From Galdieria sulphuraria (lineage: Eukaryota; Rhodophyta; Bangiophyceae; Galdieriales; Galdieriaceae), in the NCBI RefSeq assembly GCF_000341285.1, contig NW_005178454.1, forward strand, positions 121,392 to 185,391: a stretch of DNA of 64,000 nt, read 5' to 3'. Positions 54,235 to 64,000 of the stretch are shown here, in pieces. A program made the position numbers and the translations under genes. Under the pieces are notes generated by a model that was not told the origin of the DNA, did no database searches, and worked only from the letters and a program-made list of their open reading frames with translations. Positions within the stretch are counted from its first letter, which is position 1, and each line of letters begins with the position of its first letter.

Positions 54235-55000
54235 TTAATCTAATCTTTCTGCAAGAGCTTCTCGCATACGTTCATAATATTGCAGTTTTTGTGTTTCCTT
54301 CCTGGCATCCTCCAAATTTTCGTTGTAAAACGCTGAAGATAAGTTTTGCAAACAAACTTCCGTTTCTTTTGCTACTGTTTCCCTAATTTGTTGTAGCTGA
54401 ATCTTATTCGATTCCTCTTCCACTTTTTCGCGCAATTCCAAGATATGCATAAGAAAAGATGGTTCCATAGTCACGTCATCTTCTGATAGAGGCACTCCTT
54501 TAATCTCCAAAAGATATTTTGCTCTTAAGTGTGGTTTCTTCAAAACACCGTATGCTCTGTTTACTGCTGCACTCATAGCTGCCGCTTGTTCCTGTAAGTG
54601 CGATGAAGACTGGCCGTGAAGGTCCGGATGCCATTGTGACAAAATGGCACGAAACTTGCGCTCCAACTCTTTCTCATCTATGTCAAAGGAAATATTGCTT
54701 TTGTCTGTCAGGGAACTGTGAGCAACTGTAAATAGACACATACCAACCCAGAATTTCGAAATAATTCTGGTCTCCATAGTTCTTTGAAGTTTGTTGTTGT
54801 ATTCCACTCTTGAAACATCTTGCTGTACGAATGTTGCCACATCCAGAGGAAACGAAACTTCCACCGAAAGTCCTTCTCCGTGGAAAGCGCCAGGCAATAC
54901 TCTCATAACTAGTTGTATTCACTTTAAGAAAACTATAACCTAAATTAGTTACCAAAGTCTTTGGTAGCGTTCCATACAGTCGAAGAGAACTGCTTATCAT
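54235..55000 (-). CDS. HscB/Hsc20-type iron-sulfur cluster co-chaperone
   Basis: Two exons, 55000-54744 and 54697-54235, give 239 residues. About 75 leader residues rich in Arg and Ser suggest mitochondrial import. The J-domain starts NYFEILG, carries ILSQWHPDLHG with the HPD triad, and ends VNRAYGVLKKPHLRAKYLL. The C-terminal three-helix domain (MEPSFLMHILELREKVEEE) is the HscB-specific part that contacts the scaffold protein ISCU. It delivers Fe-S clusters by activating mitochondrial Hsp70. It is convergent with SmF, 37 bases apart. Confidence 0.92.
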
Positions 55001-55123
55001 TGTATATTCTTACAAAAACAACTTGACATTTCATTCAGATTGATTTATTGTAAAATTGTCATATGAACAAAGCTTCTAAAAAAGCAGTCTGACCAAAGAA
55101 TAAAAGATATGTGAAAAGGAATT

Positions 55124-55653
55124 TCACTCGGTCAACTTGGCTTGTTGTTGTTCCTCCATAGGCCCAAATATACCACCAAAAGTTTTAGCATCTTCGACTA
55201 TCTTTTGCAGTCTCTTCTGCTGCATAGACCTAAAATCTTCCTCTGTAATCACATGAACAACTGTTCTCTTTCGACCTTTCTTATCTCGGATCTTTTCATA
55301 AATAATTCTTCCGGGATGTAGTGCATATAGAGTAAAGTCTCTACCAACTCCAATACCAAAACCTGGGAGAAATCTTGTTCCTGTTTGTCGCACCAAGATT
55401 TGGGAAACTACTACCTTTCTCCCCTGCGTAAACTATGATGAAAGTTGTAAATAAAATGAGGCAACGACTCTTTCATGAAACAAACCTTGGGACCTGTATT
55501 CGTGTCTCTTCTGTTGCCTTTCGTTGAGCCTCTCAAACCTCTGACAGGCACATAACTTGGTTGAATAGAACAAGGATTCCAATCACTACCGAGTTGCTGG
55601 AAATAGCTCTTTCCTGTTTCTCGTATACAGTTCCACGCCACCCGAAGAGCCAT
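55124..55653 (-). CDS. Ribosomal protein bL27, mitochondrial type
   Basis: Two exons, 55653-55486 and 55432-55124, give 158 residues. Core blocks are RGSTKGNRRDTNTGPKFTQGRK, ILVRQTGTRFLPGFGIGVGRDFTLYALHPG and a charged C-terminus. The Gly/Lys-rich N-terminal region precedes the usual beta-barrel. The protein lies near the peptidyl-transferase centre. Because red algal plastid genomes usually encode their own rpl27, this nuclear copy with a leader is likely mitochondrial; that is inference. Confidence 0.9.
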
Positions 55654-55695
55654 TGGAACGTCCAAATAAGCCTTCCTTTTCTGGAAACGACGCAA

Positions 55696-56426
55696 TGTCT
55701 AACCCAAACTACAAAAGCCCAATAAGAAAATAAATAATAATTTGAGGATCATTTCCAGTCGTTACTGTGGAGTTGTCAAAAGCAATTGCGATAGTTTTCT
55801 GTCTCATAGGTTAGAAGTAAATGATATATACAAAAAGGCACGATAAGGTAAATCCAATATTTAGACTCTTTGGCGAGCAGCTGAAGATTGCCTTGTAGTC
55901 AACTTGAGATTCTTCTGCTTTCGGAATCTTCGACAAATATTGTAAATAATAAGAAATTTATGATAAAACAATCAGTTATACTTCCAAACTTGTAATGGTT
56001 GCTATTCAGGGCTTGGCTGTCTATTGAAGTTGTTTGTTTCAAACACTGTCCGTAGTTGTGCTTAGCTAGAATATTGTGATAGCTGAGGGTTAGTTCATAT
56101 CTGGTTTAGCATTGAACTAGTTTCTTCTCTTCCACGAGAGGATCTTGACGATATAGATATGCACAAACTAGCATATGTCTTCGTTTTTAAGTTCTTCTTC
56201 ACTTGGAACAAGACATCTTCTTAGTAAGCCAGAATCCAGTCCAATTCCTCTTCTAGACTTAATAAGTATATCACACTGCTAAACATTAGTAAAAGCGATA
56301 ATCGTTCATTTCATCCAATGGCGCTTGACATGCTCGTGGTATACTGCAACGATTCACGTGTCATTTGGAAAATGGTCTTAAAAGCGCCTTCATCCTATTT
56401 TATTCTCTATTGTCTTTTATGCAGAA
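55696..56426. other. Intergenic, about 730 bases
   Basis: No open frame of interest on either strand and no tRNA fold recognised. It presumably contains the divergent promoters for bL27 and the NRAMP-like gene. Confidence 0.5.
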
Positions 56427-57992
56427 ATGACGGCAGAATCTACAGTAATTATGACTCCTGGTCAAGTGAGTGTTGAGAATGATAGCGCATGCCAACTTGC
56501 AAGAGACATGAGGTTCATGGAAGGAATATACATGGATAATAAAGAAAAGAATAATTTTGTTGGAAAGTTTCGAAGATTTTGGAAACAAATATGTTTGTGG
56601 TTTCTTGGATTGCTGAAATTTGCAGGTCCTGGTTGGTTGGTGTGCATTGGTCTTATTGATGCAGGAAACTATGAAGGAGATATTCAAGCAGGAGCAGGGT
56701 TTCAGTACAAACTTATTTGGATAATCTGGTGGTCTGCTGTTGTAGAAGTATTGGTTCAAATATTGAGTATCAGACTTGGTCTCTATTCACGATTGGACTT
56801 GGCACAATCATGTCGCAAAAACTATTCACGCTTTGTGAGTTACACTCTCTGGATACTGATGGAAGCTGCCATGATTGCCAATGATTTGACTCAAGTTATC
56901 GGTTTTGCAACTGCATGTGAGATATTGTTTCACTTGCCTCTCTATGCAGGAGTATTGTTGTCCTTTGTTACTGCATTACTGGTACTTTCACTTCAGTATT
57001 GGAGTGTCAGATACTTGGAATTATGTGTAACTCTGATCATCTTAGCAATGTGTGTCACATTCTTTATTCAATGGTCAATGGTGAATACAAACGGTGTTGA
57101 ATTGATGAGAGGATGGATTATTCCTTCCATCCCAAGTGACTCATCTTTGGTGATATTATCACAGATAGGAAGTTGTATTATGCCACAGTCTATATTTCTC
57201 CAATCTTCCATGGTGCAAACAAGGAAAGTGGAATCCACAAAGAAAGCTCTGCATAGAGCATATGTTTATAATGTCATTGAGTTCCTAATTCCTATGTTGC
57301 TGGTTTTTGTTGCAAATTTGGCTGCAATCTCCCTTGCCGCTGTCGGATTCTATAATAATAGTCAAATAACAGTTTCCTATTCCGATGTTAGCTTGTCAAA
57401 CACTTGTCAGTTACTTCGAACAGCCTATCCTGAAAATGGTGCTGGATGCATTCTGTTTGGTTTGTCATTGTTGGCTTCCTCACAGAGTGCAGTGGTTTCT
57501 GGAACTTTTGCAGGTCAAATTGTTATCGAAGGGTTCTTCAATATAAGAATGCCTCTATGGCTGCGCAATATCGTGACAAGACTAGTTACAATCATTCCTG
57601 CTTTGATGATAGCCATCTTGGCAGGAAATCAGGGCTCAGGATTGGCATTATTGATATCTTCTTCTATTCTTTCTGCAACAGTTCCATTTGCAATCATTCC
57701 ACTTTTAAAATTTACACAATCTTCCAAAATTATGGGAACATTTAGGAATCCTAGATACGTTTCTGTGCTAATGTGGTGCATAGCAATTGGACTTGTCATC
57801 ATCAATGTGTATTTGATTGTTGGTGTTCAAGGAAACTACACATTACAAAGTTCATTATCAGATATTTCGTTAGCAAGTATCCTTGGAATCATTGCGACTA
57901 TAGTCGTTGGGATTTGGTACGTAGCCTTTTTGATATTCTTGATATGGTATCCAGTTGTCTTCGAGAGTACCGTTCATCAAGTAACAATATAA
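56427..57992 (+). CDS. NRAMP-family divalent metal transporter, diverged motifs
   Basis: A single exon of 521 residues with about eleven hydrophobic helices. The TM1 block reads GLIDAGNYEGDIQAGA (Asp78, Asn81), where DPGN is canonical. The TM6 block reads SCIMPQSIFLQS (Met252, Gln254), where AVIMPHN is usual. The rest (SMVQTRKVESTKKALHRAY, SGTFAGQIVIEGFF) follows the family. Canonical members import Mn2+, Fe2+ and similar metals with protons. Here the Asp, Asn and Met metal ligands persist, but the Pro, the Ala three before Met and the His are replaced by Ala, Ser and Gln. Selectivity may be changed. Confidence 0.85.
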   Translation: MTAESTVIMTPGQVSVENDSACQLARDMRFMEGIYMDNKEKNNFVGKFRRFWKQICLWFLGLLKFAGPGWLVCIGLIDAGNYEGDIQAGAGFQYKLIWIIWWSAVVEVLVQILSIRLGLYSRLDLAQSCRKNYSRFVSYTLWILMEAAMIANDLTQVIGFATACEILFHLPLYAGVLLSFVTALLVLSLQYWSVRYLELCVTLIILAMCVTFFIQWSMVNTNGVELMRGWIIPSIPSDSSLVILSQIGSCIMPQSIFLQSSMVQTRKVESTKKALHRAYVYNVIEFLIPMLLVFVANLAAISLAAVGFYNNSQITVSYSDVSLSNTCQLLRTAYPENGAGCILFGLSLLASSQSAVVSGTFAGQIVIEGFFNIRMPLWLRNIVTRLVTIIPALMIAILAGNQGSGLALLISSSILSATVPFAIIPLLKFTQSSKIMGTFRNPRYVSVLMWCIAIGLVIINVYLIVGVQGNYTLQSSLSDISLASILGIIATIVVGIWYVAFLIFLIWYPVVFESTVHQVTI

Positions 57993-60063
57993 AAAGTACT
58001 TTCGGAACATGTCGAACGAATTTCTGTCTGCAACAATCTTTTCACTTTGCTAAGTCGATTGAATGCCAAGTAGATGAAAAATCATTGTTGGCGCTATGTT
58101 TGCTTTTTATCATCCTCTTAGACAGAGAAATGTCATATCTCCAAAGTATATATTTTGTAGAATCAACTTTATGTTCAATGAGTTGAATTTATATTTGTGA
58201 ATGATCCGTAAAATTATAAAAATAGTAACTTTCTCAAGTCATCTAAAGAACACAATAAGCCATCGGACTAGACTGTCTTTGAGATAGTTTTGAACGAACG
58301 AAGCAGTACTATCGCTATATTTGAATCCAACAGAGTTGTTTCCAGGACTCTAAATACCACAGTGATATGGTATCATAGCTATTTGAACAAATGCAGTTTA
58401 TAAGTTGGTTCTCCATCAAAATTTTTGAAGGTGACCAATTTTATTCTATCCTGTCGAGACCTTCAACCAAAAGGATATATATATATATATGTATACAGAA
58501 GTGCTCTCATAGTTACACTGGTTGATTTCGCTTTAAAGCTTTAATCTTTACAAGGTTAGCACGAGCAGTACTTGAGCAAGTCGAAAATCTCATTGACATT
58601 TGTTGCCAAGGTGTGTGGAAAAGTTTAGAATGTTTCTTCGCATTCGTGTGTTGAGTGGACGGTATCAAGGAAAGTAGAGTAAATCTACGACCACACGGGT
58701 TCACTTGAACTTTCTTATTAACGAAGGAGTTTAATGCTCTTTAACGCAAGATTGAGGATGCTGAATCTACCTGTACTTTTGGTTGAGTTCCCAACTGCCT
58801 TAGGTCGATGATATTTTTACCAGTTTATTGACTGATGTTGTTATGCTAGTTTCCACGTTTAGAGGAAATGTATTGCTTTCTTTGCTTCATTGTTCTCTGG
58901 CTCGTTACCAAAAATTAACGAGAGCGAATAGTCTTGAACATTGTGATATCAACTGATTTTGTCAACTGCCCTGTCCATTGTGAGTCTTAAAGTCACTCGT
59001 AAAGTGTCTTCTTTTTCCAAGACTTTTCCGGATGCTACTAATAGGCGTTCTCTTCAACTTCATTCCACGTGTCTTGGTTCTCTAAATTCCCTGCTGGTAT
59101 GTCAGCTCTCCAATCGTATATTTCGAGGGCCAAGGAAAGCTAGTACTCAACATACTTTCTTAGGACTTATTATGAAGCTCAAATGAAGGATAACTTGTCA
59201 CTATATTTCGAATCAGTCTTTGTGATGACTTGGATTACTGCAATCTTGATAAGAAGAGAGAACTATTTAAGATTATCGTTAGTCATTTCACGTATTTAAA
59301 GGACAGATGAAAGTACTCAATCCGATCAAGAGCAATAAATCTTTTTTTTCGTTGATCTACATGTTTCAAGGCTCCTTACAAGGCTCTTCAGGTAGAAGCT
59401 TCTTTGATTCAGTGATTAAAAAGTGACAAAAACACAGTAAAAGGAGAAGTGATCCTCTGCACTGTCATTTATGGAAACATATATTACTACGGGTCAGAAA
59501 ATTTTATTAGTTACTTTCTCAACAGAATCTTTTATATTTGTTAGAACCATGGAGCTTAATACAACCGGACTTTATATACCATTTTTCCATTGGAAATATT
59601 CTATAGCATACAGTTGCTTTGTTTCCTCGTTGCAGAATAATGAAGTAACTCATGGATCTGTTCCAAGATTCTTCACTATAAACTCTCTGTTTTAGCCATG
59701 GTCGAATCAAGGTAGAAAACTTTTCATATAACTTGAGCTTAAGTGAAATACGAAAGGGTACGAAAATCTACCCATTAGAAAGCCATGCAGGTTTGTTCCG
59801 CAATATTTATTACTCTGTTTAATAAGAATGGCTTGCAAGATGTTTCAATTTCCAGTTTCGAATACGTCTCAAGGAAAAGGTATTATCCATTCTCCAAAGC
59901 TGCAGTCCCCTCAAAAGCAATTGTTCTAGAAAACAACGTCCATTCAAACCCGTCGATAGGCGGATTTAGAATTCCAGAAAGATATCCAACCAATCTAAAA
60001 TGTTTATCCCTTTACACGTTGAGTTGATGCATCGATTATTTTTTTTGCTATTTTACATTGATC
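57993..60063. other. 2 kb without a convincing gene
   Basis: AT-rich. Open frames up to about 80 codons occur on both strands (for example 58959-59186, 59471-59695 and 59785-60027) with no motif or coherent splicing. A microsatellite lies at about 58475-58490. Possibly UTRs or decayed sequence. Confidence 0.5.
58475..58490. repeat. (AT)n microsatellite
   Basis: About eight AT units in the gap between the NRAMP-like and MFS genes. Confidence 0.85.
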
Positions 60064-61488
60064 ATGATGAGCAGTGCTGCCAAGTGGAATATTGCAACAT
60101 CCGCACTCTCTTTCTTTATAGCTTCCTATGATATCTTTGTTTTCAATTCACTGAATCTTGTATTAGACGCTGAGTATGGATCGTTGTATACTTCTGGACT
60201 TCGTACTCGTGTGACCAATACTATCTTAGTTGGAGCTATTTTGGGTCAAGCTTTCTTCGGGATTTGTAGTGACTTTATTGGTCGAAAAAGATGTCTCCTT
60301 GTAACTGCCTCCATCCTTCTCTTGGGATGTATTTTATGTTCCTGTGCCACTTTTGGATTGAACGGATCTGCTTATGGTACTCTTTGGTCTTTAGTGATTT
60401 GTCGAGGTTTTCTAGGCTTTGGCGTTGGAGGAGAGTGGCCTTGTACTGCTGCTACTTCTTCAGAAACGAGTGAAGAAGTATCTCCAAAGAAAAGAGGAAG
60501 GATAGTGCTTTTTGTGTTGTCTATGCAAGGAATCGGCAATTTAGTTGCTACAAGTATTGTTGTGGCTCTAATGGGCATAACGCTTAGAGCAGATGGTGGA
60601 ACTCATTGGACTAAATCTTCTCTGGAGGTGATTTGGAGAGTGACTCTGGCACTTCCTGTTTTACCTTCCCTCATCATCTTAATATATCGATGGAAGATGT
60701 TGGATCCCAATCAATTTACAAAGAACAACTATAGAACTTTTGAAAAGCATCCTTATCGAGTTGTTTTCAAACGTTTTGGATGGAGATTGGTTGCAACTTG
60801 TTCCGTATGGTTCCTATTTGATGTTGTATTCTATACCAATAGTCTCTTTTCTTCACTCATTATTGGAAACGTAGTGCCCAATGCAACTATCTTAAAAAAG
60901 GCAGAATTGTTATTAGCATTGGTTGCGATAGGATTGCCAGGGTATTATGTCTCTCTATTTGCTGTGGATAAGTTTGGTAGAAAAACTTGGCAAATCTTTG
61001 GATTGTTTATGATGGGTTGTATAAGTATCGTTATTGGGGGTGTTTTGCCTTATTTGAAATCAGTGCCTGCCGCATTCATCATTACTTATGGAATTTATTT
61101 CTTCTTTAGTATATTTGGAGAGTGCACAACTTATATGATTCCATCTGAAGTATTTCCTACCGTCCTTCGTGGTACTTGTCATGGTATATCTGCTGCTTTT
61201 GGAAGAACAGGTGCTGTAGTTGGAACTCAAATATTTGAACCTATTCAGAGAGCAGTCAATCATGGCAGTCATAGTGACATTTTAGGTGCTCGAGTTGTAT
61301 TTTTCATTAATGGAGGTATTGCATTTATTGCTTTAGTGGTTTCTATATTGGGTATTCCTGAATACAAAGGCAAGCTTTTGGAGCAGGATGATATGGATAT
61401 TAGGTCATTGATGAATGAAGAGAAGGATAATTCAAGTGACCAGATAGTTCAGCATTTTGAAGAAGTTAATGTTGAGAACAAAGAGTGA
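60064..61488 (+). CDS. Major facilitator superfamily transporter (phosphate/organophosphate-type)
   Basis: A single exon of 474 residues from the ATG at 60064. Twelve likely helices are seen. The loop 2-3 motif is GICSDFIGRKR and the helix 4 block FGVGGEWPCTAATSSE resembles PHT1 phosphate and Git1-type glycerophosphodiester transporters. The second half has the mirror motif DKFGRKTW and IPSEVFPTVLRGTCHGISAAFGRTGA. The tail is acidic and cytosolic. The substrate is not certain; sugars are less likely from the motif set. Confidence 0.85.
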   Translation: MMSSAAKWNIATSALSFFIASYDIFVFNSLNLVLDAEYGSLYTSGLRTRVTNTILVGAILGQAFFGICSDFIGRKRCLLVTASILLLGCILCSCATFGLNGSAYGTLWSLVICRGFLGFGVGGEWPCTAATSSETSEEVSPKKRGRIVLFVLSMQGIGNLVATSIVVALMGITLRADGGTHWTKSSLEVIWRVTLALPVLPSLIILIYRWKMLDPNQFTKNNYRTFEKHPYRVVFKRFGWRLVATCSVWFLFDVVFYTNSLFSSLIIGNVVPNATILKKAELLLALVAIGLPGYYVSLFAVDKFGRKTWQIFGLFMMGCISIVIGGVLPYLKSVPAAFIITYGIYFFFSIFGECTTYMIPSEVFPTVLRGTCHGISAAFGRTGAVVGTQIFEPIQRAVNHGSHSDILGARVVFFINGGIAFIALVVSILGIPEYKGKLLEQDDMDIRSLMNEEKDNSSDQIVQHFEEVNVENKE

Positions 61489-64000
61489 GAGATATAAAAG
61501 CAGTCTGTTTGTTGAAAAAACTTTCATGTTTTTTAGCTGAAAGATTCCTGAGCTATGAAGGAATCAATTCAAATTTCAAACAATGGGTTTATGGTTTGAG
61601 CCTAATGAAGGAATGCTTTTTCCAATAGAAAGAATATTTTCTCTCTTACGCTTGTATTCATAACTCTGGTTGAAAATAACTCTTGCCGAGTTGTTTCAAT
61701 TGTACGCCGCAGAACAAGTTGGCTGTATGATGCTACCTTTCAAACATCAAGCAATGGACCCTTTTCGACGCAGAATCGGCGATAGAATTGAGAATTTTTG
61801 GAAAACTCGAGTGCTATCTGTTTACCTTTTCTTTAGAGAAGATGTTCATTTCCAAGTCTTGAGATGAGACGCTCATTCTAGCAAAGGAAAAAAGCCTTGT
61901 GCGAAGATTCAACTAATGCCTTCTTTTCTCTTTATGAGTAGGAGCGTATTAAAGGATATTTAAAATACAATATTGTTGTATATAACATTTGAATATAGAG
62001 AGTAGGCTATAGATATGCATTGCTTTCTAGAAAAATGAGTCGTACATGTGGACAAGGCTTACAAGGCGTCCAGTAGCAATGAGTTCAATTTCCATCATCC
62101 AATCGAGCTCAAGTGTTCAAGTTTCTAGAATTGTCATTTCGTAAGTAAACTTATATTGAATTAAACAAGTCGACTTTGCTCCTCATCCCATTTTTTAATG
62201 AAAGCAATGTTAATGTTATTCAAAAAAGTGGTAACAGCAAACTTCAACTTTGAATGATTTTTTAGACAATCGTATTAGAGTTGTCCATATTGTGGGAAGC
62301 AACTCTTACAGAATTTTGAGCCACAAGAAGAGGTGATTTCTTTAAGAGGAAAGAGACGAACCAAGGGTTCGCTGGAAAGTTGCTTCTGATCGCATTGTTA
62401 CAAGTGACAAGTGAAGTTGCATATTTTGCGTTCCCTTTAAGGATTGTTCCAAAAAGTGTTCAATATTTTTACTTTTTATACCCTGGAAGCAGTATCACAG
62501 TTTGCTTTTATGAACCCATTCTAGTTGTAACAAACTGAAAAGTTAACTTGTATTATCATAAGCCGATATATTGTGCCTCAAGTGCACGTTGTTATATGCG
62601 TGTTTGACAATTCCTCTATGAAGAAGAGAATTCGAAGCTTTTGATGAATATTTGTTGAAATCAAAAAAGTTTGTCGTGACCGAAAATGAATCATTCATTA
62701 TATAGACAAGTAGGTGGTAAGCATCCGTTCTTGAGAGACACTCACTGCTCTTTGCCTTCTTTTGTGGTTACAGTTTATCCAGCCTCAATCGTTACCTCCA
62801 AGGCATATTGGTGACATTGAAGGAGAATGGATCAAATAGAATCACCCAGCTGCAAGCTTTTCGAATGATACTTTACTGATTATTAGGTTTGACTCCAGTA
62901 TTTTCCGATTTATTCATATTCAATGGATCCCTTTATTTATTCTTGGTCGAAATCTTGTAGTGCGCTTTCTAAGAGCTTTAAATACATGTCTTCTGCCATG
63001 CTTATTATGCTTTACATGACTTCGATGGTGTCTAACACTTTATTCGTATCAGTGCTAGTAAAAAAGTTGGGATCTTCGAGATTTCGGTACTTCGATACTA
63101 CTTTAAGCTGTCAAATTTCAATTACTTATTGCTTTCAAGGTGCTTCTGTACAAGAAACTGTAAATTATATTTCAGTAACGCAATGACAATTAAGCAATTT
63201 CAAAAACTTCGTAGCACAAACAATAGCGGAGCAGAGCGACAAAGAGTCAGAGTCATGCTATTTTTCAAACGAGTTTGGACTTTTCTATTATATTGATTGA
63301 GTCTTTATTCTCTCTGTACCTATTTGGCTTTCACTGTAGTATTGATGCGTTCCAACAACGCTCTCTTCCTTTCATCGATTTGTAAAGTTTTCTTTTTTGG
63401 ATATCTTGTTATCCTTTATCCTTCAGTAATTTTGTTAGTTTGGAGAATTTCATTCCAGAAGAGAATTATTTGTCGGTGAAGCTTGTATTTAATTCTTTTT
63501 GAGCTAGTGACTTGTTTTTATTTTTGAAGGGCTGCTCTTAGGTTTTTGCCATACTTTGAAATGCATTTTGACTTGATTTTTCATGCAGGAAAATGGCGAC
63601 ATATTTCAACCATTTTATCTCTCTGGAGAATCCTCCAACAATGCAGAAATATTAGATAATTCTTCTTTTCGTTCTGCATATCTTCCTTTTACGATATAAA
63701 ACATCTCTTCCACAAAATGACGTCTTTTCTGGTTTCAATCTCTCTTTCAGATCTTGGAGTAATATTTCCTCGAAAACTCAGACCTTATTAAACTGATAGC
63801 ATCATTTCCAAAAAGCTACGAAAACAAATCATTATATCTCAGCCTTTGCAAATGTTTCTAGTTATCCATCAAGAAAGCAGAACGATGACGACAGATAATA
63901 AAAACTCTCTTCTTTTAACGTTTGCAAAGGATAAAATAAACTTAGAAAATAAATAGAATGGTTTTTGGAGAGCATCATCATCTGCAGAAACTCGATAATA
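61489..64000. other. 2.5 kb gene-poor right end
   Basis: AT-rich, with scattered short frames (61670-61867, 62923-63186, 63297-63479) lacking motifs. One stretch at 63588-63699 reads as 37 codons after a splice-acceptor-like GCAG and looks protein-like (ENGDIFQPFYLSGESS), but has no identified partners. It could be a pseudogene remnant or part of a gene with unrecognised exons. Confidence 0.4.

Noticed and set aside
1-64000. CRISPR arrays, transposases, integrases or viral genes
   Set aside because: No repeat-spacer pattern, terminal repeats or mobile-element protein motifs were seen.

Overview
The window is nuclear DNA from a gene-dense photosynthetic eukaryote. It is AT-rich, most genes carry several short introns (usually about 40-70 nt, GT..AG), and neighbouring genes are often only tens of bases apart. 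Plastid functions are nucleus-encoded: an ispE-type MEP-pathway kinase with a leader, a chlorophyll-binding-motif protein, an FAD4-like desaturase relative and a YbaB/EbfC-type protein. The mix best fits a unicellular cyanidiophyte red alga such as Galdieria. That species-level guess is inference from style, not from a marker gene.

Region 1 (1-13 kb): a partial DXO/RAI1 decapping enzyme, a pterin-synthase-like gene, tRNA-Cys, a 1.5 kb stretch without a clear gene, a THOC6-like WD40 protein, two unknown proteins, an FAD4/Kua-type desaturase relative, a degenerate tRNA-Ala-like sequence, a plastid-type TPR protein, a CUE-domain protein, exosome subunit RRP41 and organellar RsmI. Region 2 (13-24.4 kb): an unresolved locus where both strands look coding, a Cys-cluster protein, a membrane RING-H2 protein, ispE, a VIR3-like HEAGH peptidase, an NT-C2-like protein, an LHC-superfamily protein, a membrane J-domain protein and a Gfo/Idh/MocA oxidoreductase. 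Region 3 (24.7-46.2 kb): USP7-type protease, a coiled-coil protein, a GT31 glycosyltransferase, a second RING-H2 protein, V-ATPase subunit a, a CBS-domain protein, a CorA/MRS2-like membrane protein, tRNA-Ser, a phosphoglucomutase-2-type enzyme, ALG7 and a second GT31/Fringe-like transferase. Region 4 (46.2-64 kb): a GST, GTPBP1-type GTPase, YbaB-like protein, USP10-like protease, ABHD17-like hydrolase, SmF, HscB, mitochondrial-type bL27, an NRAMP-like transporter and an MFS transporter, followed by gene-poor sequence from about 61.5 kb.

The genes are housekeeping functions with no operon logic. Themes are RNA handling (DXO, THOC6, RRP41, SmF), ubiquitin turnover (two USPs, two RING-H2 proteins), glycosylation (ALG7, two GT31 enzymes), organelle biogenesis (RsmI, bL27, HscB, YbaB, VIR3-like) and transport (V-ATPase, NRAMP, MFS, CorA-like). 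Exon models below were assembled by eye from splice-site consensus, phase agreement and family motifs. Two genes (ispE and the CBS protein) show a one-base frame break in a short homopolymer. I did not find a mobile element, CRISPR array or a clearly new multi-gene system. The most interesting signals are proteins that keep a family fold while losing signature residues.
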